The notes below the pieces were generated by a model. The model ran no database searches. It was not told where the DNA came from and worked only from the letters and a program-made list of their open reading frames with translations. A program made the position numbers and the translations under genes. Shown piece by piece: positions 7,562 through 14,798 of a stretch of 35,301 bases of DNA. Position 1 is the first letter of the stretch, and every line of letters starts with the position of its first letter. Origin of the DNA: Candidatus Aerophobota bacterium (GTDB taxonomy: Bacteria; Aerophobota; Aerophobia; Aerophobales; JAGGVN01); contig JAGGVN010000095.1 of NCBI GenBank assembly GCA_021158005.1, positions 1 through 35,301 on the forward strand. Direction: 5' to 3'.

Positions 7562-8743
7562 ATGATAGATAGAGAAGACAAAGAATTTTATAAAGATAAT
7601 GAATTATTAAAAGAAACTCCTGAAGAGGAGATCAGAGATTTACATCCTCTGGATATAGAAGCTAAGGATAGTATAGGTAGATATCTTCAACAGATAGGGA
7701 GGACTCCTCTTTTGTCTGCCGAGGAGGAGAGAGTATATGGGAAAAAGATAAGAGAGAGCAGGAAAGTTCTTCAACTAAAAGTAGTGGAAATTAGTTCTTT
7801 AATTGCAAAAAATCCTCACCTGTATTCTTTGGCCAAAGGCGCGGAAATAAAAGATAAAGATTTGCGAGGAGCGGGAAAAAGGTTCCAAAGAGTAAAAAAG
7901 ATAATTAATTTTGTTACCAGTTTAAGCAAAGAGGAGAGTAATAAGTTAGAGCCTGCAGAGGATAAAGAAACTTTTTTGAAATTGCAAAAGGAAATTAGAG
8001 AGGCAAAGTTTTGTTATGATAAATTTAGGGATAGGATGATTAAAGCGAACCTTCGCCTGGTAGTCAGTTTTGCAAAGAAGTATGTAGGAAGAGGAGTTCC
8101 TTTACTGGATCTCATTCAGGAAGGAAATATTGGTCTTTCTCGTGCCGTAGATAAGTTTGATTATCGGCGAGGAAATCGCTTTAGTACCTATGCAAGCTGG
8201 TGGATAAGACAATCTTTATCAAGGGCTGTTTCCGACCAATCCCGAACCATTAGAGTTCCTATTCATATAATAGAGCTTATGAAAAAGGTAAATAGGGTTT
8301 CTCAGGAAATAGAGCAAGAGACAGGTCATGTTCCTACAGCTGAGGATATTGCTGAGAAAGGTAATCTTCCTCTGGACAAAGTCTTGAAAGTGCAAAAGGT
8401 AGTTACGGGTTCTACTTCTATGGATGCATTTATTGGAGAGGAAGAGGATAGTCGCTTAATAGAAGTGATAGAGAATAAAAAAGCAACTAACCCCTTTGAA
8501 GAGATTAATTTGAGATGCTTGAAGAAGGAAATAAATAGCCTGATAGAAGAGGTGGAGGACAAAAGGGAAAGGGAAATTTTAAAGCTTCGTTTTGGAACAG
8601 AGGATGGATGGGATTGCACTCTCCAGGAAATAGGAAAGAAATACGGAGTTACCCGGGAAAGAATAAGACAGATTGAAGCTAAGGTGTTAATGCAGCTTCG
8701 TGAGATAGCGAAAAAGAGAATGCTGGAGGAATATTTAAGTTAA
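7562..8743 (+). CDS. rpoD: Primary RNA polymerase sigma factor (sigma-70/RpoD)
   Basis: This factor directs RNA polymerase to housekeeping promoters. Region 1.2 is at DSIGRYLQQIGRTPLLSAEEE. Region 2 includes NLRLVVSFAKKYVGRG, LDLIQEGNIGL and the -10-reading FSTYASWWIRQ. Region 3 begins at IRVPIHIIELM. Region 4 ends with the helix-turn-helix TLQEIGKKYGVTRERIRQIEA. No acidic region 1.1 precedes region 1.2, only about 35 charged residues, so the protein is short for RpoD. I chose ATG 7562 because GAGGTGA (7550-7556) lies five bases before it; GTG 7553, inside that same sequence, is the alternative. The promoters noted here (TTGACN or TTTACA, TATNNT-like) fit a factor with these regions. Confidence 0.96.
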   Translation: MIDREDKEFYKDNELLKETPEEEIRDLHPLDIEAKDSIGRYLQQIGRTPLLSAEEERVYGKKIRESRKVLQLKVVEISSLIAKNPHLYSLAKGAEIKDKDLRGAGKRFQRVKKIINFVTSLSKEESNKLEPAEDKETFLKLQKEIREAKFCYDKFRDRMIKANLRLVVSFAKKYVGRGVPLLDLIQEGNIGLSRAVDKFDYRRGNRFSTYASWWIRQSLSRAVSDQSRTIRVPIHIIELMKKVNRVSQEIEQETGHVPTAEDIAEKGNLPLDKVLKVQKVVTGSTSMDAFIGEEEDSRLIEVIENKKATNPFEEINLRCLKKEINSLIEEVEDKREREILKLRFGTEDGWDCTLQEIGKKYGVTRERIRQIEAKVLMQLREIAKKRMLEEYLS

Positions 8744-8755
8744 AGAGTATTTTTG

Positions 8756-8783
8756 GGGCTCCATAGCTGAGTTGGTGGAGCAG
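8756..8783 (+). pseudogene. Broken 5' half of a tRNA gene (tRNA-Met/Ile2-like)
   Basis: These 28 bases (GGGCTCCATAGCTGAGTTGG, then TGGAGCAG) match the acceptor strand, T8-A9 and D arm of the intact CAT tRNA that follows at 8844, with a few changes. One change leaves a G-G clash in the D stem. No anticodon arm, T arm (GGTTCGA) or 3' acceptor strand is present before 8844, so it cannot form a tRNA. It is likely a partial duplication. The following 60 bases hold a TATAGT at 8829-8834, nine bases before the first tRNA, but no matching -35. Confidence 0.55.
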
Positions 8784-8843
8784 GAAAGTGAGGGTGTAGT
8801 TTTTGCTTCATCGTAATGTCAAGGAAAGTATAGTTCTAAGGCC

Positions 8844-8916
8844 GGGCCCATAGCTCAGTCGGTAGAGCAGCGGACTCATAATCCGTAGGTCGGAGGTTCG
8901 AGTCCTTCTGGGCCCA
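8844..8916 (+). tRNA. tRNA with CAT anticodon (elongator Met or lysidine-modified Ile2)
   Basis: The 73 bases form a full cloverleaf: acceptor GGGCCCA/TGGGCCC with A73, D arm GCTC/GAGC, anticodon stem GCGGA/TCCGT with loop CTCATAA, and T arm with loop TTCGAGT. CAT in this loop occurs both in elongator tRNA-Met and in tRNA-Ile2 whose C34 becomes lysidine. I cannot separate them from sequence alone. It is not the initiator type. CCA is not encoded. Confidence 0.93.
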
Positions 8917-8919
8917 CTG

Positions 8920-8992
8920 GGGCGGATAGCTCAGCAGGGAGAGCGCTGCCTTCACGCGGCAGAGGTCACAGGTTCGAGCCCTGTTCCGCCTA
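8920..8992 (+). tRNA. tRNA-Val (anticodon CAC)
   Basis: The cloverleaf has acceptor GGGCGGA/TCCGCCT (G1-T72 wobble) and A73. The anticodon stem is CTGCC/GGCAG with loop TTCACGC, anticodon CAC, which reads GUG. The T loop is TTCGAGC. CCA is not encoded. It lies three bases after the CAT tRNA in a tight array. Confidence 0.92.
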
Positions 8993-8993
8993 T

Positions 8994-9067
8994 GGGGCCG
9001 TAGTTCAGTCGGTTAGAATGCCTGACTGTCGATCAGGAGGTCGCGAGTTCGAGTCTCGTCGGCCCCG
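8994..9067 (+). tRNA. tRNA-Asp (anticodon GTC)
   Basis: The cloverleaf has acceptor GGGGCCG/CGGCCCC and discriminator G73, as expected for tRNA-Asp. The anticodon stem is CCTGA/TCAGG with loop CTGTCGA, anticodon GTC. The T loop is TTCGAGT. CCA is not encoded. One base separates it from tRNA-Val. Confidence 0.94.
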
Positions 9068-9072
9068 CTAAT

Positions 9073-9145
9073 GCCGAGGTAGCTCAGTCGGTAGAGCACA
9101 GGACTGAAAATCCTGGTGTCCGCGGTTCGATTCCGCGCCTCGGCA
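9073..9145 (+). tRNA. tRNA-Phe (anticodon GAA)
   Basis: The cloverleaf has acceptor GCCGAGG/CCTCGGC and A73. The anticodon loop is CTGAAAA with anticodon GAA. The T arm is CGCGG TTCGATT CCGCG. CCA is not encoded. Confidence 0.94.
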
Positions 9146-9154
9146 TTATTTTTT

Positions 9155-9226
9155 GCCGGTGTAGCTCAAAGGTAGAGCGGGTGATTCGTAATCACCAGGT
9201 TGTAGGTTCGAGTCCTATCGCCGGCT
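9155..9226 (+). tRNA. tRNA-Thr (anticodon CGT)
   Basis: The cloverleaf has acceptor GCCGGTG/CGCCGGC (G7-C66) and T73. The anticodon stem is GGTGA/TCACC with loop TTCGTAA, anticodon CGT, which reads ACG. The T loop is TTCGAGT. CCA is not encoded. It is the last tRNA of the array; the SGNH gene's first possible start is only eight bases further. Confidence 0.93.
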
Positions 9227-9284
9227 TCAATATGTGAGCTATTGGCCAACATTTATAGAGGAGGCACAAGAGAGGTTCAATAAG

Positions 9285-10277
9285 ATGAAAGCCTACACAT
9301 ATCAAGATAATGTATTTTCATTTGAAGGAAGTGTTTCTATTGAGCAGAAAAAAGAATGGGTAGCTCCCTGGAGGATTGATTACGAGCAATTTGATTTTTA
9401 TCCATTTTTAACAGATGAAAGAGCTAAGCAATGTTCTGGTATTAGACTTAGTTTTACTACCGATGCTAAAAATATTATCCTAAAATTAGCAGAAGTAGAA
9501 GAAGGGATGATGCTGGATCTTTTTGTTAATGATGTTTTAACTCAAGAACTTACCTTAGATAAAAGTTCTCATCAAGTTTTTTTTAAACAACTCTCCCCAG
9601 GATTAAAGAGGATTGAGATCTGGTTGGATCAACGTTTTCCATTTAAACTAAAGCAAATTTTTGTAGATGAAGGAGCAAGAATTTGCAAGACAAAAGTTAA
9701 TAAAAAACGCTGGATTCATTATGGTAGCTCTATTAGTCATTCCGTACAGGCTCGTAGACCCTCTAAAATATGGACTTCTCTTATAGCCCAGAAGTTAAAC
9801 CTACATCTTACAAATTTTGGATTTGGTGGAGGTTGTATGTGTGAACCTATGATTGGGCGAATGATTAGAGATTTACCAGCAGATTATATTACTTTAAAAC
9901 TTGGCATTAATCTTTATGCAGGGAGTTTAACACAAAGGACTTTTAGCCCAAATGTTATTGGTCTTATTCAAATTATTAGAGAAAAACATCCAGATACGCC
10001 CTTAGCTATTATTTCTCCTATTTATAGTCCTCCAAGAGAGAAAGTAAAAGGTGGCAGTGGACTTAGCCTTGAAGATATGCGTAATATTCTTTCAGATATT
10101 GTCGCAAGTTGTAAGAAATACGGTGATAATAATATTTACTATGTTGACGGACTAAAGGTATTTGGTCCAGAAGAAATAAAATACCTACCAGATGAGGTTC
10201 ATCCTGATGCAGAGGGTCAATTTATATTAGCAGACCACTTCATTAAAGAAGTTTTCTGGAGATTTCCAGGTATATAG
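9285..10277 (+). CDS. SGNH/GDSL-type hydrolase (esterase or acetylhydrolase)
   Basis: This protein has two parts. An N-terminal beta-sandwich of about 150 residues (FEGSVSIEQKKEWVAPWRID ... IRLSFTTDAKNIILKL) resembles the domain preceding SGNH folds in carbohydrate esterases. A C-terminal SGNH hydrolase follows: nucleophile block HYGSSISH, glycine block FGFGGG, the KLGIN segment, and DEVHPDAEG holding the catalytic Asp and His. Likely activity is removal of acyl groups from sugars or lipids. No signal peptide is seen, so it should be cytoplasmic. The frame extends up to GTG 9234, eight bases after tRNA-Thr and without a ribosome site. I prefer ATG 9285, with AGAGG nine bases upstream. Its frequent CCA proline codons differ from the CCT/CCC-rich neighbours, a hint of transfer next to a tRNA. 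Confidence 0.85.
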   Translation: MKAYTYQDNVFSFEGSVSIEQKKEWVAPWRIDYEQFDFYPFLTDERAKQCSGIRLSFTTDAKNIILKLAEVEEGMMLDLFVNDVLTQELTLDKSSHQVFFKQLSPGLKRIEIWLDQRFPFKLKQIFVDEGARICKTKVNKKRWIHYGSSISHSVQARRPSKIWTSLIAQKLNLHLTNFGFGGGCMCEPMIGRMIRDLPADYITLKLGINLYAGSLTQRTFSPNVIGLIQIIREKHPDTPLAIISPIYSPPREKVKGGSGLSLEDMRNILSDIVASCKKYGDNNIYYVDGLKVFGPEEIKYLPDEVHPDAEGQFILADHFIKEVFWRFPGI

Positions 10278-10322
10278 TAAGTCCACTTTTTTATTAAAGA
10301 AATTGATAAGGAGGGATCATGA

Positions 10323-12782
10323 ATGATTCCCTATGATCATAAAAAAATAGAGAGGAAGTGGCGTAAAATCTGGGAAGACAGGGAAGCTCATAAAACTCCC
10401 CAAATAAGTGATAAATCTAAATATTATTGTCTGGATATGTTTCCTTACCCCTCTGGTTCGGGACTTCATGTAGGGCATTGGCGGGGTTATGTCCTTTCGG
10501 ATGTGTGGGCACGATATAAGAAACTACAGGGATATAATGTTTTACATCCCATGGGATGGGATTCTTTTGGTCTGCCGGCAGAAAATGATGCTATCAAGAA
10601 AGGTATTCATCCAAAGATTAATACCCAGAGGAATATTCAGAATATGAAGAGACAATTAAAAGAGATAGGAGCAATGTATGACTGGAGCCGCGAAATTAAT
10701 ACCAGTGATCCTCGGTATTATAAATGGACTCAATGGATATTCCTTCAGATGTATAAAAGGGGTTTGGCTTACAAAAAACTTATGCCTATTAATTGGTGTC
10801 CAGGCTGTAAGACAGGTCTGGCAAATGAGGAAGTGATAGAGGGAAAGTGTGAACGCTGTGGCTCTCGAGTAGTTAAAAAAGATATGGAACAGTGGATGTT
10901 GAGGATAACTGAATACGCTGATTCTCTACTCTATGATTTAAAGAACCTTGATTGGCCAGAGAAAGTAAAGGTAATGCAAGTTAACTGGATTGGAAGAAGC
11001 GAGGGGACAGAGGTTATATTTAAAGTGATTTCATCTAAGGATAGCCGGGAATATAATCTTCCTGTTTTTACTACCCGTCCGGATACTCTCTTTGGAGCTA
11101 CTTATGTGGTTTTATCTCCGGAACATGAGATTGTTCAGAAAATTGTCTCTTCTCCAAAAGAAAGAGAAGTTTTTGAGTATATAAAGCATTCAAAGGAGAC
11201 TCCTGAGATAGAAAGAGTTTCTGTAGAGAGAGAGAAGACAGGTGTTTTTACCGAAGCTTATGCCATTAATCCGGTCAATAATGAAAAGATTCCTGTTTGG
11301 ATCTCGGATTATGTTCTTATTTCCTACGGAACGGGAGCTATTATGGCGGTTCCTGCTCATGATGAGAGAGATTTTGAGTTTGCTAAAAAGTTTTGTTTAC
11401 CTGTTAGAGAAGTAATATACCATAAAGATAGTCCAAGAGATAAAAAAGGAAATTTAATAAAAGCATATACCGGTGAGGGAAGATTGATAAACTCCGGGGA
11501 ATTTTCCGGTTTAAGTTCAGAGGAAGCCAGGGAAAAGATTACCCAGTGGCTTACAAAAAAAGGATTGGGTAAAAAGACGGTAAGTTATAAACTCCGGGAT
11601 TGGGTTTTTTCTCGTCAAAGGTACTGGGGTGAACCTATTCCTATTGTTTATTGTCCAAAATGTGGAGAAGTTCCTGTGCCCGAAAAGGATTTACCGGTAA
11701 GGCTTCCTGAGGTGGAAAGATATAAACCTACCGGGACAGGGAAATCCCCTCTGGAGAATATTCCTGAGTTTGTAAATACTATTTGTCCTACCTGCGGTTC
11801 TCCAGCGAGGAGAGAGACTGATACGATGCCCCAATGGGCAGGTTCTTGTTGGTATTTTCTCCGTTATCCCAATCCTCATTTTCAGGAATTTCCTTTTGAT
11901 AAAGAAGCAGTAAGATACTGGCTTCCTGTAGATGCTTATATTGGAGGAATAGAACATGCTATATTGCACCTTCTTTATGCACGTTTTTTCACTAAAGTAT
12001 TATATGATTTAGGTTACATAGAGTTTAATGAACCCTTTAAGAGATTATTTAATCAAGGAATGGTTTGTAGAAGAAGTGAAAAGTCAGGAAAAGTTGAAAA
12101 GATGTCAAAGTCAAAAGGTAATGTGGTCAATCCCGATGAATTAGTAAAAAAGTATGGAACGGATGCTCTCAGATTATATGAACTCTTCATTGGCCCCCCA
12201 GAAGCGGATTGTGAATGGACTGATCGAGGAATTGAAGGAACTTACAGGTTTTTAAAAAGAATGTGGGATATTGTCTTAAAGCTTAAAGATAACTTTGGTA
12301 AAGAAAGAGAAACTATTGTAAAAAGAAGGCACAGGCTTATTTACGATATTACTCAAAGAATAGAAAACTTTAAATTTAATACAGCTATTAGTGGATTTAT
12401 GGAATTTATTAATTTTTTAAGTAAAGATGAAGTTTTAGATAAAGGAGTGGATAAAGAGACAATAGAAGATTTGTTAATAATGCTCTCACCCTTTGCCCCT
12501 CACTTTTGTGAAGAATTGTGGGAAATCTTAGGGCACTCTCGGAGTATATTTGAGGAGAGTTGGCCAAAGTACGATTTGAAATTAATTGAATCAGATATGG
12601 TAAGTATTCCTGTGCAGATAAATGGTAAATTGCGAGGAGAGTTAAGATTGAGGAAGGATACTTCTGAACAAGAAGCCATAGAAAAGGCTAAGTCTCTGGG
12701 GAAAGTTAAAAAGTATCTTGAAGGAAAGGAGATTAAAAAGGTAATATTTGTCCCCGGGAAAATTATTAATCTTGTTGTTTGA
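10323..12782 (+). CDS. leuS: Leucyl-tRNA synthetase
   Basis: LeuS charges tRNA-Leu with leucine. The 819 residues are the normal bacterial length. They contain the HIGH motif as HVGH (49-52) after [10 protein letters not shown], and the editing CP1 domain with the [12 protein letters not shown] stretch and the [19 protein letters not shown] pocket. Zinc-ribbon cysteines occur at CPGCKTG...CERCG and at CPKCGE...CPTCGS. KMSKS is exact at 593-597 ([10 protein letters not shown]). The C-terminal anticodon and tRNA-binding domain is intact. An ATG at 10319 is closed at once by a stop; ATG 10323 has AAGGAGGG seven bases upstream. The SGNH gene ends 45 bases before, and comEA starts 34 bases after. 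Confidence 0.97.
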   Translation: MIPYDHKKIERKWRKIWEDREAHKTPQISDKSKYYCLDMFPYPSGSGLHVGHWRGYVLSDVWARYKKLQGYNVLHPMGWDSFGLPAENDAIKKGIHPKINTQRNIQNMKRQLKEIGAMYDWSREINTSDPRYYKWTQWIFLQMYKRGLAYKKLMPINWCPGCKTGLANEEVIEGKCERCGSRVVKKDMEQWMLRITEYADSLLYDLKNLDWPEKVKVMQVNWIGRSEGTEVIFKVISSKDSREYNLPVFTTRPDTLFGATYVVLSPEHEIVQKIVSSPKEREVFEYIKHSKETPEIERVSVEREKTGVFTEAYAINPVNNEKIPVWISDYVLISYGTGAIMAVPAHDERDFEFAKKFCLPVREVIYHKDSPRDKKGNLIKAYTGEGRLINSGEFSGLSSEEAREKITQWLTKKGLGKKTVSYKLRDWVFSRQRYWGEPIPIVYCPKCGEVPVPEKDLPVRLPEVERYKPTGTGKSPLENIPEFVNTICPTCGSPARRETDTMPQWAGSCWYFLRYPNPHFQEFPFDKEAVRYWLPVDAYIGGIEHAILHLLYARFFTKVLYDLGYIEFNEPFKRLFNQGMVCRRSEKSGKVEKMSKSKGNVVNPDELVKKYGTDALRLYELFIGPPEADCEWTDRGIEGTYRFLKRMWDIVLKLKDNFGKERETIVKRRHRLIYDITQRIENFKFNTAISGFMEFINFLSKDEVLDKGVDKETIEDLLIMLSPFAPHFCEELWEILGHSRSIFEESWPKYDLKLIESDMVSIPVQINGKLRGELRLRKDTSEQEAIEKAKSLGKVKKYLEGKEIKKVIFVPGKIINLVV

Positions 12783-12816
12783 GCCCCAATTAGAGCCCTT
12801 ATAAAGAGATTTTAAA

Positions 12817-13326
12817 ATGTGGAATTTAACACGGGAAGAGCAATTGGCCCTCATTTTTGTTATCGCCGCTTTTACTATTGGGATAGGGGTGAAATTTTTT
12901 TGGGGAGGAATATTTCATTCGCGGGATTTTCCTTCTTTTTCTTCTCAAATGATTAAGGTAAAGATAACCGGAGCTGTAAGAAATCCCGGATGGTATGATT
13001 TTCCTGAAGGAAGTCTTGTTATCGAGGGAATTAAGAAAGCAGGAGGTGCTCTTCCAGAAGCAGACCTTGAAAAATTGAATCTTGCTTTACCTTTAAAAGA
13101 GGGGGAAGAAGTTTGGATTCCCGGGAGGAAAATCAATATAAATGAAGCTTCTTTTGAGCAGTTGACTTATCTTTCGGGAATCGGTCCAGAGCTGGCCAGG
13201 AGAATTATTGAATATAGAAAGAGAGAAGGAAAATTTACCAATATTCTGGAGCTGGAGAAAGTTAAAGGGATTGGAAAAGCAAAACTTCAAGAAATTAAGG
13301 AGAAAATTACTTTTGGAGAAAATTAG
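12817..13326 (+). CDS. comEA: ComEA-type DNA-uptake protein (SLBB plus helix-hairpin-helix)
   Basis: ComEA binds incoming double-stranded DNA outside the inner membrane and pulls it toward ComEC during natural transformation. The 169 residues contain an N-terminal membrane anchor (about 11-30), an SLBB domain (46-102, with VKITGAVRNPGWYDFPEG) and a double helix-hairpin-helix DNA-binding domain (105-169). That last domain carries ININEASFEQL ... LSGIGPELARRI and VKGIGKAKLQEI. Domain order and length match ComEA of Gram-positive and deep-branching bacteria. It lies 34 bases after leuS and overlaps the YqhQ-like gene by 14 bases. comEC follows two genes later, which supports a working uptake system. 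Type IV pilus genes are not in this window. Confidence 0.92.
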   Translation: MWNLTREEQLALIFVIAAFTIGIGVKFFWGGIFHSRDFPSFSSQMIKVKITGAVRNPGWYDFPEGSLVIEGIKKAGGALPEADLEKLNLALPLKEGEEVWIPGRKININEASFEQLTYLSGIGPELARRIIEYRKREGKFTNILELEKVKGIGKAKLQEIKEKITFGEN

Positions 13327-14221
13327 AGAAGTTGGTGGGCAGGCAGTAATAGAGGGAGTAATGATGCGCTCCCCGGAATTTGTTAGTGTAGCTATTAGAA
13401 AATCTAATGGAGAAATTTTTGTTAAGAGAGATCCCTATATTGCTTTAACGAAGAGATTTAAATTCTTAAATATCCCTGTAATAAGAGGGATAATAGTTCT
13501 TATAGAGACTTTATATCTCGGAGTGAAGACTTTAATGTTTTCGGCAGATGAAGCGATGAAAGAGCTCTCCCCTAAGTCTAAAGGAACTCGGAAAGAAGGA
13601 TTATTAGAGAGTTTATGGATCTTTCTTATGGTTATTTTAGGAGTGGGGTTGGGAATTTTAATATTTTTCTATCTTCCGCTAATCTTCACTGATTTTTTGA
13701 AAATAAAAGGGAGTTTATTGTTTAATCTTGTGGATGGACTCATTAGATTGACTATTTTTCTGGTATATATTTATCTAATCAGTCTTTGGAAGGATATGAG
13801 AAGAATATTTGAATATCATGGAGCTGAGCATAAAAGTATTTATACTCTGGAAGCAGAGGAAGAGCTTACTGTAGAAAATGCTAAAAAATACTCTACTCTT
13901 CATCCCCGATGTGGGACAAGTTTTCTTCTGATTGTAGTAATAGTAAGTATTCTCGTCTTTATATTTTTAGGAAGACCCCATACTTTTACCGACCGTTTAA
14001 TAAGACTATCATTTATTCCCTTAATTGCCGGTATTTCTTATGAGTTAATAAAGTTATCTGGAAGAAAAAAAGATAGTAGATTGACTAAAGTTTTGACGGC
14101 TCCCGGGATGTGGCTTCAAAAAATGACTACTAAAGAACCTGACGAGAAACAACTGGAAGTAGCCATAGCCTCCCTGAAGAGTGCTCTTAACCTCCCCCAG
14201 GAGAGAGAAATAAGGGAATAA
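13313..14221 (+). CDS. YqhQ-like DUF1385 membrane protein
   Basis: The protein opens with the family hallmark VGGQAVIEGVMMRSPE. It then has paired membrane helices at about residues 95-125 and 140-160, the conserved EYHGAEHKSIYTLE segment, HPRCGTSFLLIVV, and further helices to about residue 265. The His/Glu/Cys clusters suggest a metal-binding membrane protein, but its function is not known to me. The frame is open from 13208, but homology starts only at the GGQ motif. I place the start at TTG 13313, ten bases after AAGGAG, giving about 302 residues and a 14-base overlap with comEA. Confidence 0.9.
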   Translation: MEKIREVGGQAVIEGVMMRSPEFVSVAIRKSNGEIFVKRDPYIALTKRFKFLNIPVIRGIIVLIETLYLGVKTLMFSADEAMKELSPKSKGTRKEGLLESLWIFLMVILGVGLGILIFFYLPLIFTDFLKIKGSLLFNLVDGLIRLTIFLVYIYLISLWKDMRRIFEYHGAEHKSIYTLEAEEELTVENAKKYSTLHPRCGTSFLLIVVIVSILVFIFLGRPHTFTDRLIRLSFIPLIAGISYELIKLSGRKKDSRLTKVLTAPGMWLQKMTTKEPDEKQLEVAIASLKSALNLPQEREIRE

Positions 14222-14371
14222 ATTTTATATAGCAAACCTTTGTAAGTTCATTGTAATTCTTGATTTAGCACGATATTGAGTGAATCCCTTTTTTGATTCC
14301 TGTTTAAATAGAAGATTTTAGTAGGGATTATGACCTTTATATATGAGGAGATTTTTGAGAAGAGGAGCAAA

Positions 14372-14791
14372 ATGGACAAAAACTCTAACCTGGATTTTTT
14401 AAAGCGAAAATTAGAGAAGGACCCTTATAGTACTTTGCTGGGGATTAAATTGGAAAAAGTTGAGAAAGGTTATGCTCGGGTGAGCTTAGTATTAAAGGAA
14501 AATTTTCGAAATTTTTTAGGTTATATTCATGGTGGGCTCATCTTTTCTCTGGCAGATCAGGCTTTTGCGGTAGCCTCTAATTCAGGAGGAATAACTTCTC
14601 TTGCTCTTCAGATGAATATAAATTATACAAGACCCCCTTCTGTGGGAGATACTCTCATTGCCGAGGCTAAGGAGGAATCCATAACTACCAGAATTGGACT
14701 TTATCAAATAAAGGTGGAAAATTCTTCTCATCAGCTGATAGCCCGGGCTCAGGGTATAGTTTACCGGAAGCAGAGTTGGAAAAGTAACTAA
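14372..14791 (+). CDS. PaaI-type hotdog-fold thioesterase
   Basis: This small hotdog protein hydrolyses acyl-CoA or aryl-CoA thioesters. The 139 residues have the PaaI signature GYIHGGLIFSLADQAFAVAS, with the HGG turn and the catalytic Asp of LAD on the central helix. The substrate-binding strands LALQMNINYTRPPSVGDTL follow. ATG 14372 has GAGGAG four bases upstream and gives the normal length. An ATG at 14330 would add 14 unusual residues and has only AGGGA two bases before it. The 14222-14329 gap holds no clear promoter. The stop is seven bases before comEC. The natural substrate cannot be told; PaaI of phenylacetate breakdown is one relative, but no paa genes are nearby. Confidence 0.88.
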   Translation: MDKNSNLDFLKRKLEKDPYSTLLGIKLEKVEKGYARVSLVLKENFRNFLGYIHGGLIFSLADQAFAVASNSGGITSLALQMNINYTRPPSVGDTLIAEAKEESITTRIGLYQIKVENSSHQLIARAQGIVYRKQSWKSN

Positions 14792-14798
14792 GTAATCA

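Noticed and set aside
8755-8843. A complete, unusual tRNA (for example tRNA-Sec or an intron-containing tRNA)
   Set aside because: No T arm with GGTTCGA and no 3' acceptor strand complementary to the 5' end exists before the next tRNA, and no consistent anticodon stem forms. Only the 5' half is tRNA-like.
13208-13312. Extended N-terminus of the YqhQ-like protein
   Set aside because: This stretch lies within comEA in another frame and has no family similarity. The family begins at GGQAVIEG, and TTG 13313 with AAGGAG upstream is a better start.
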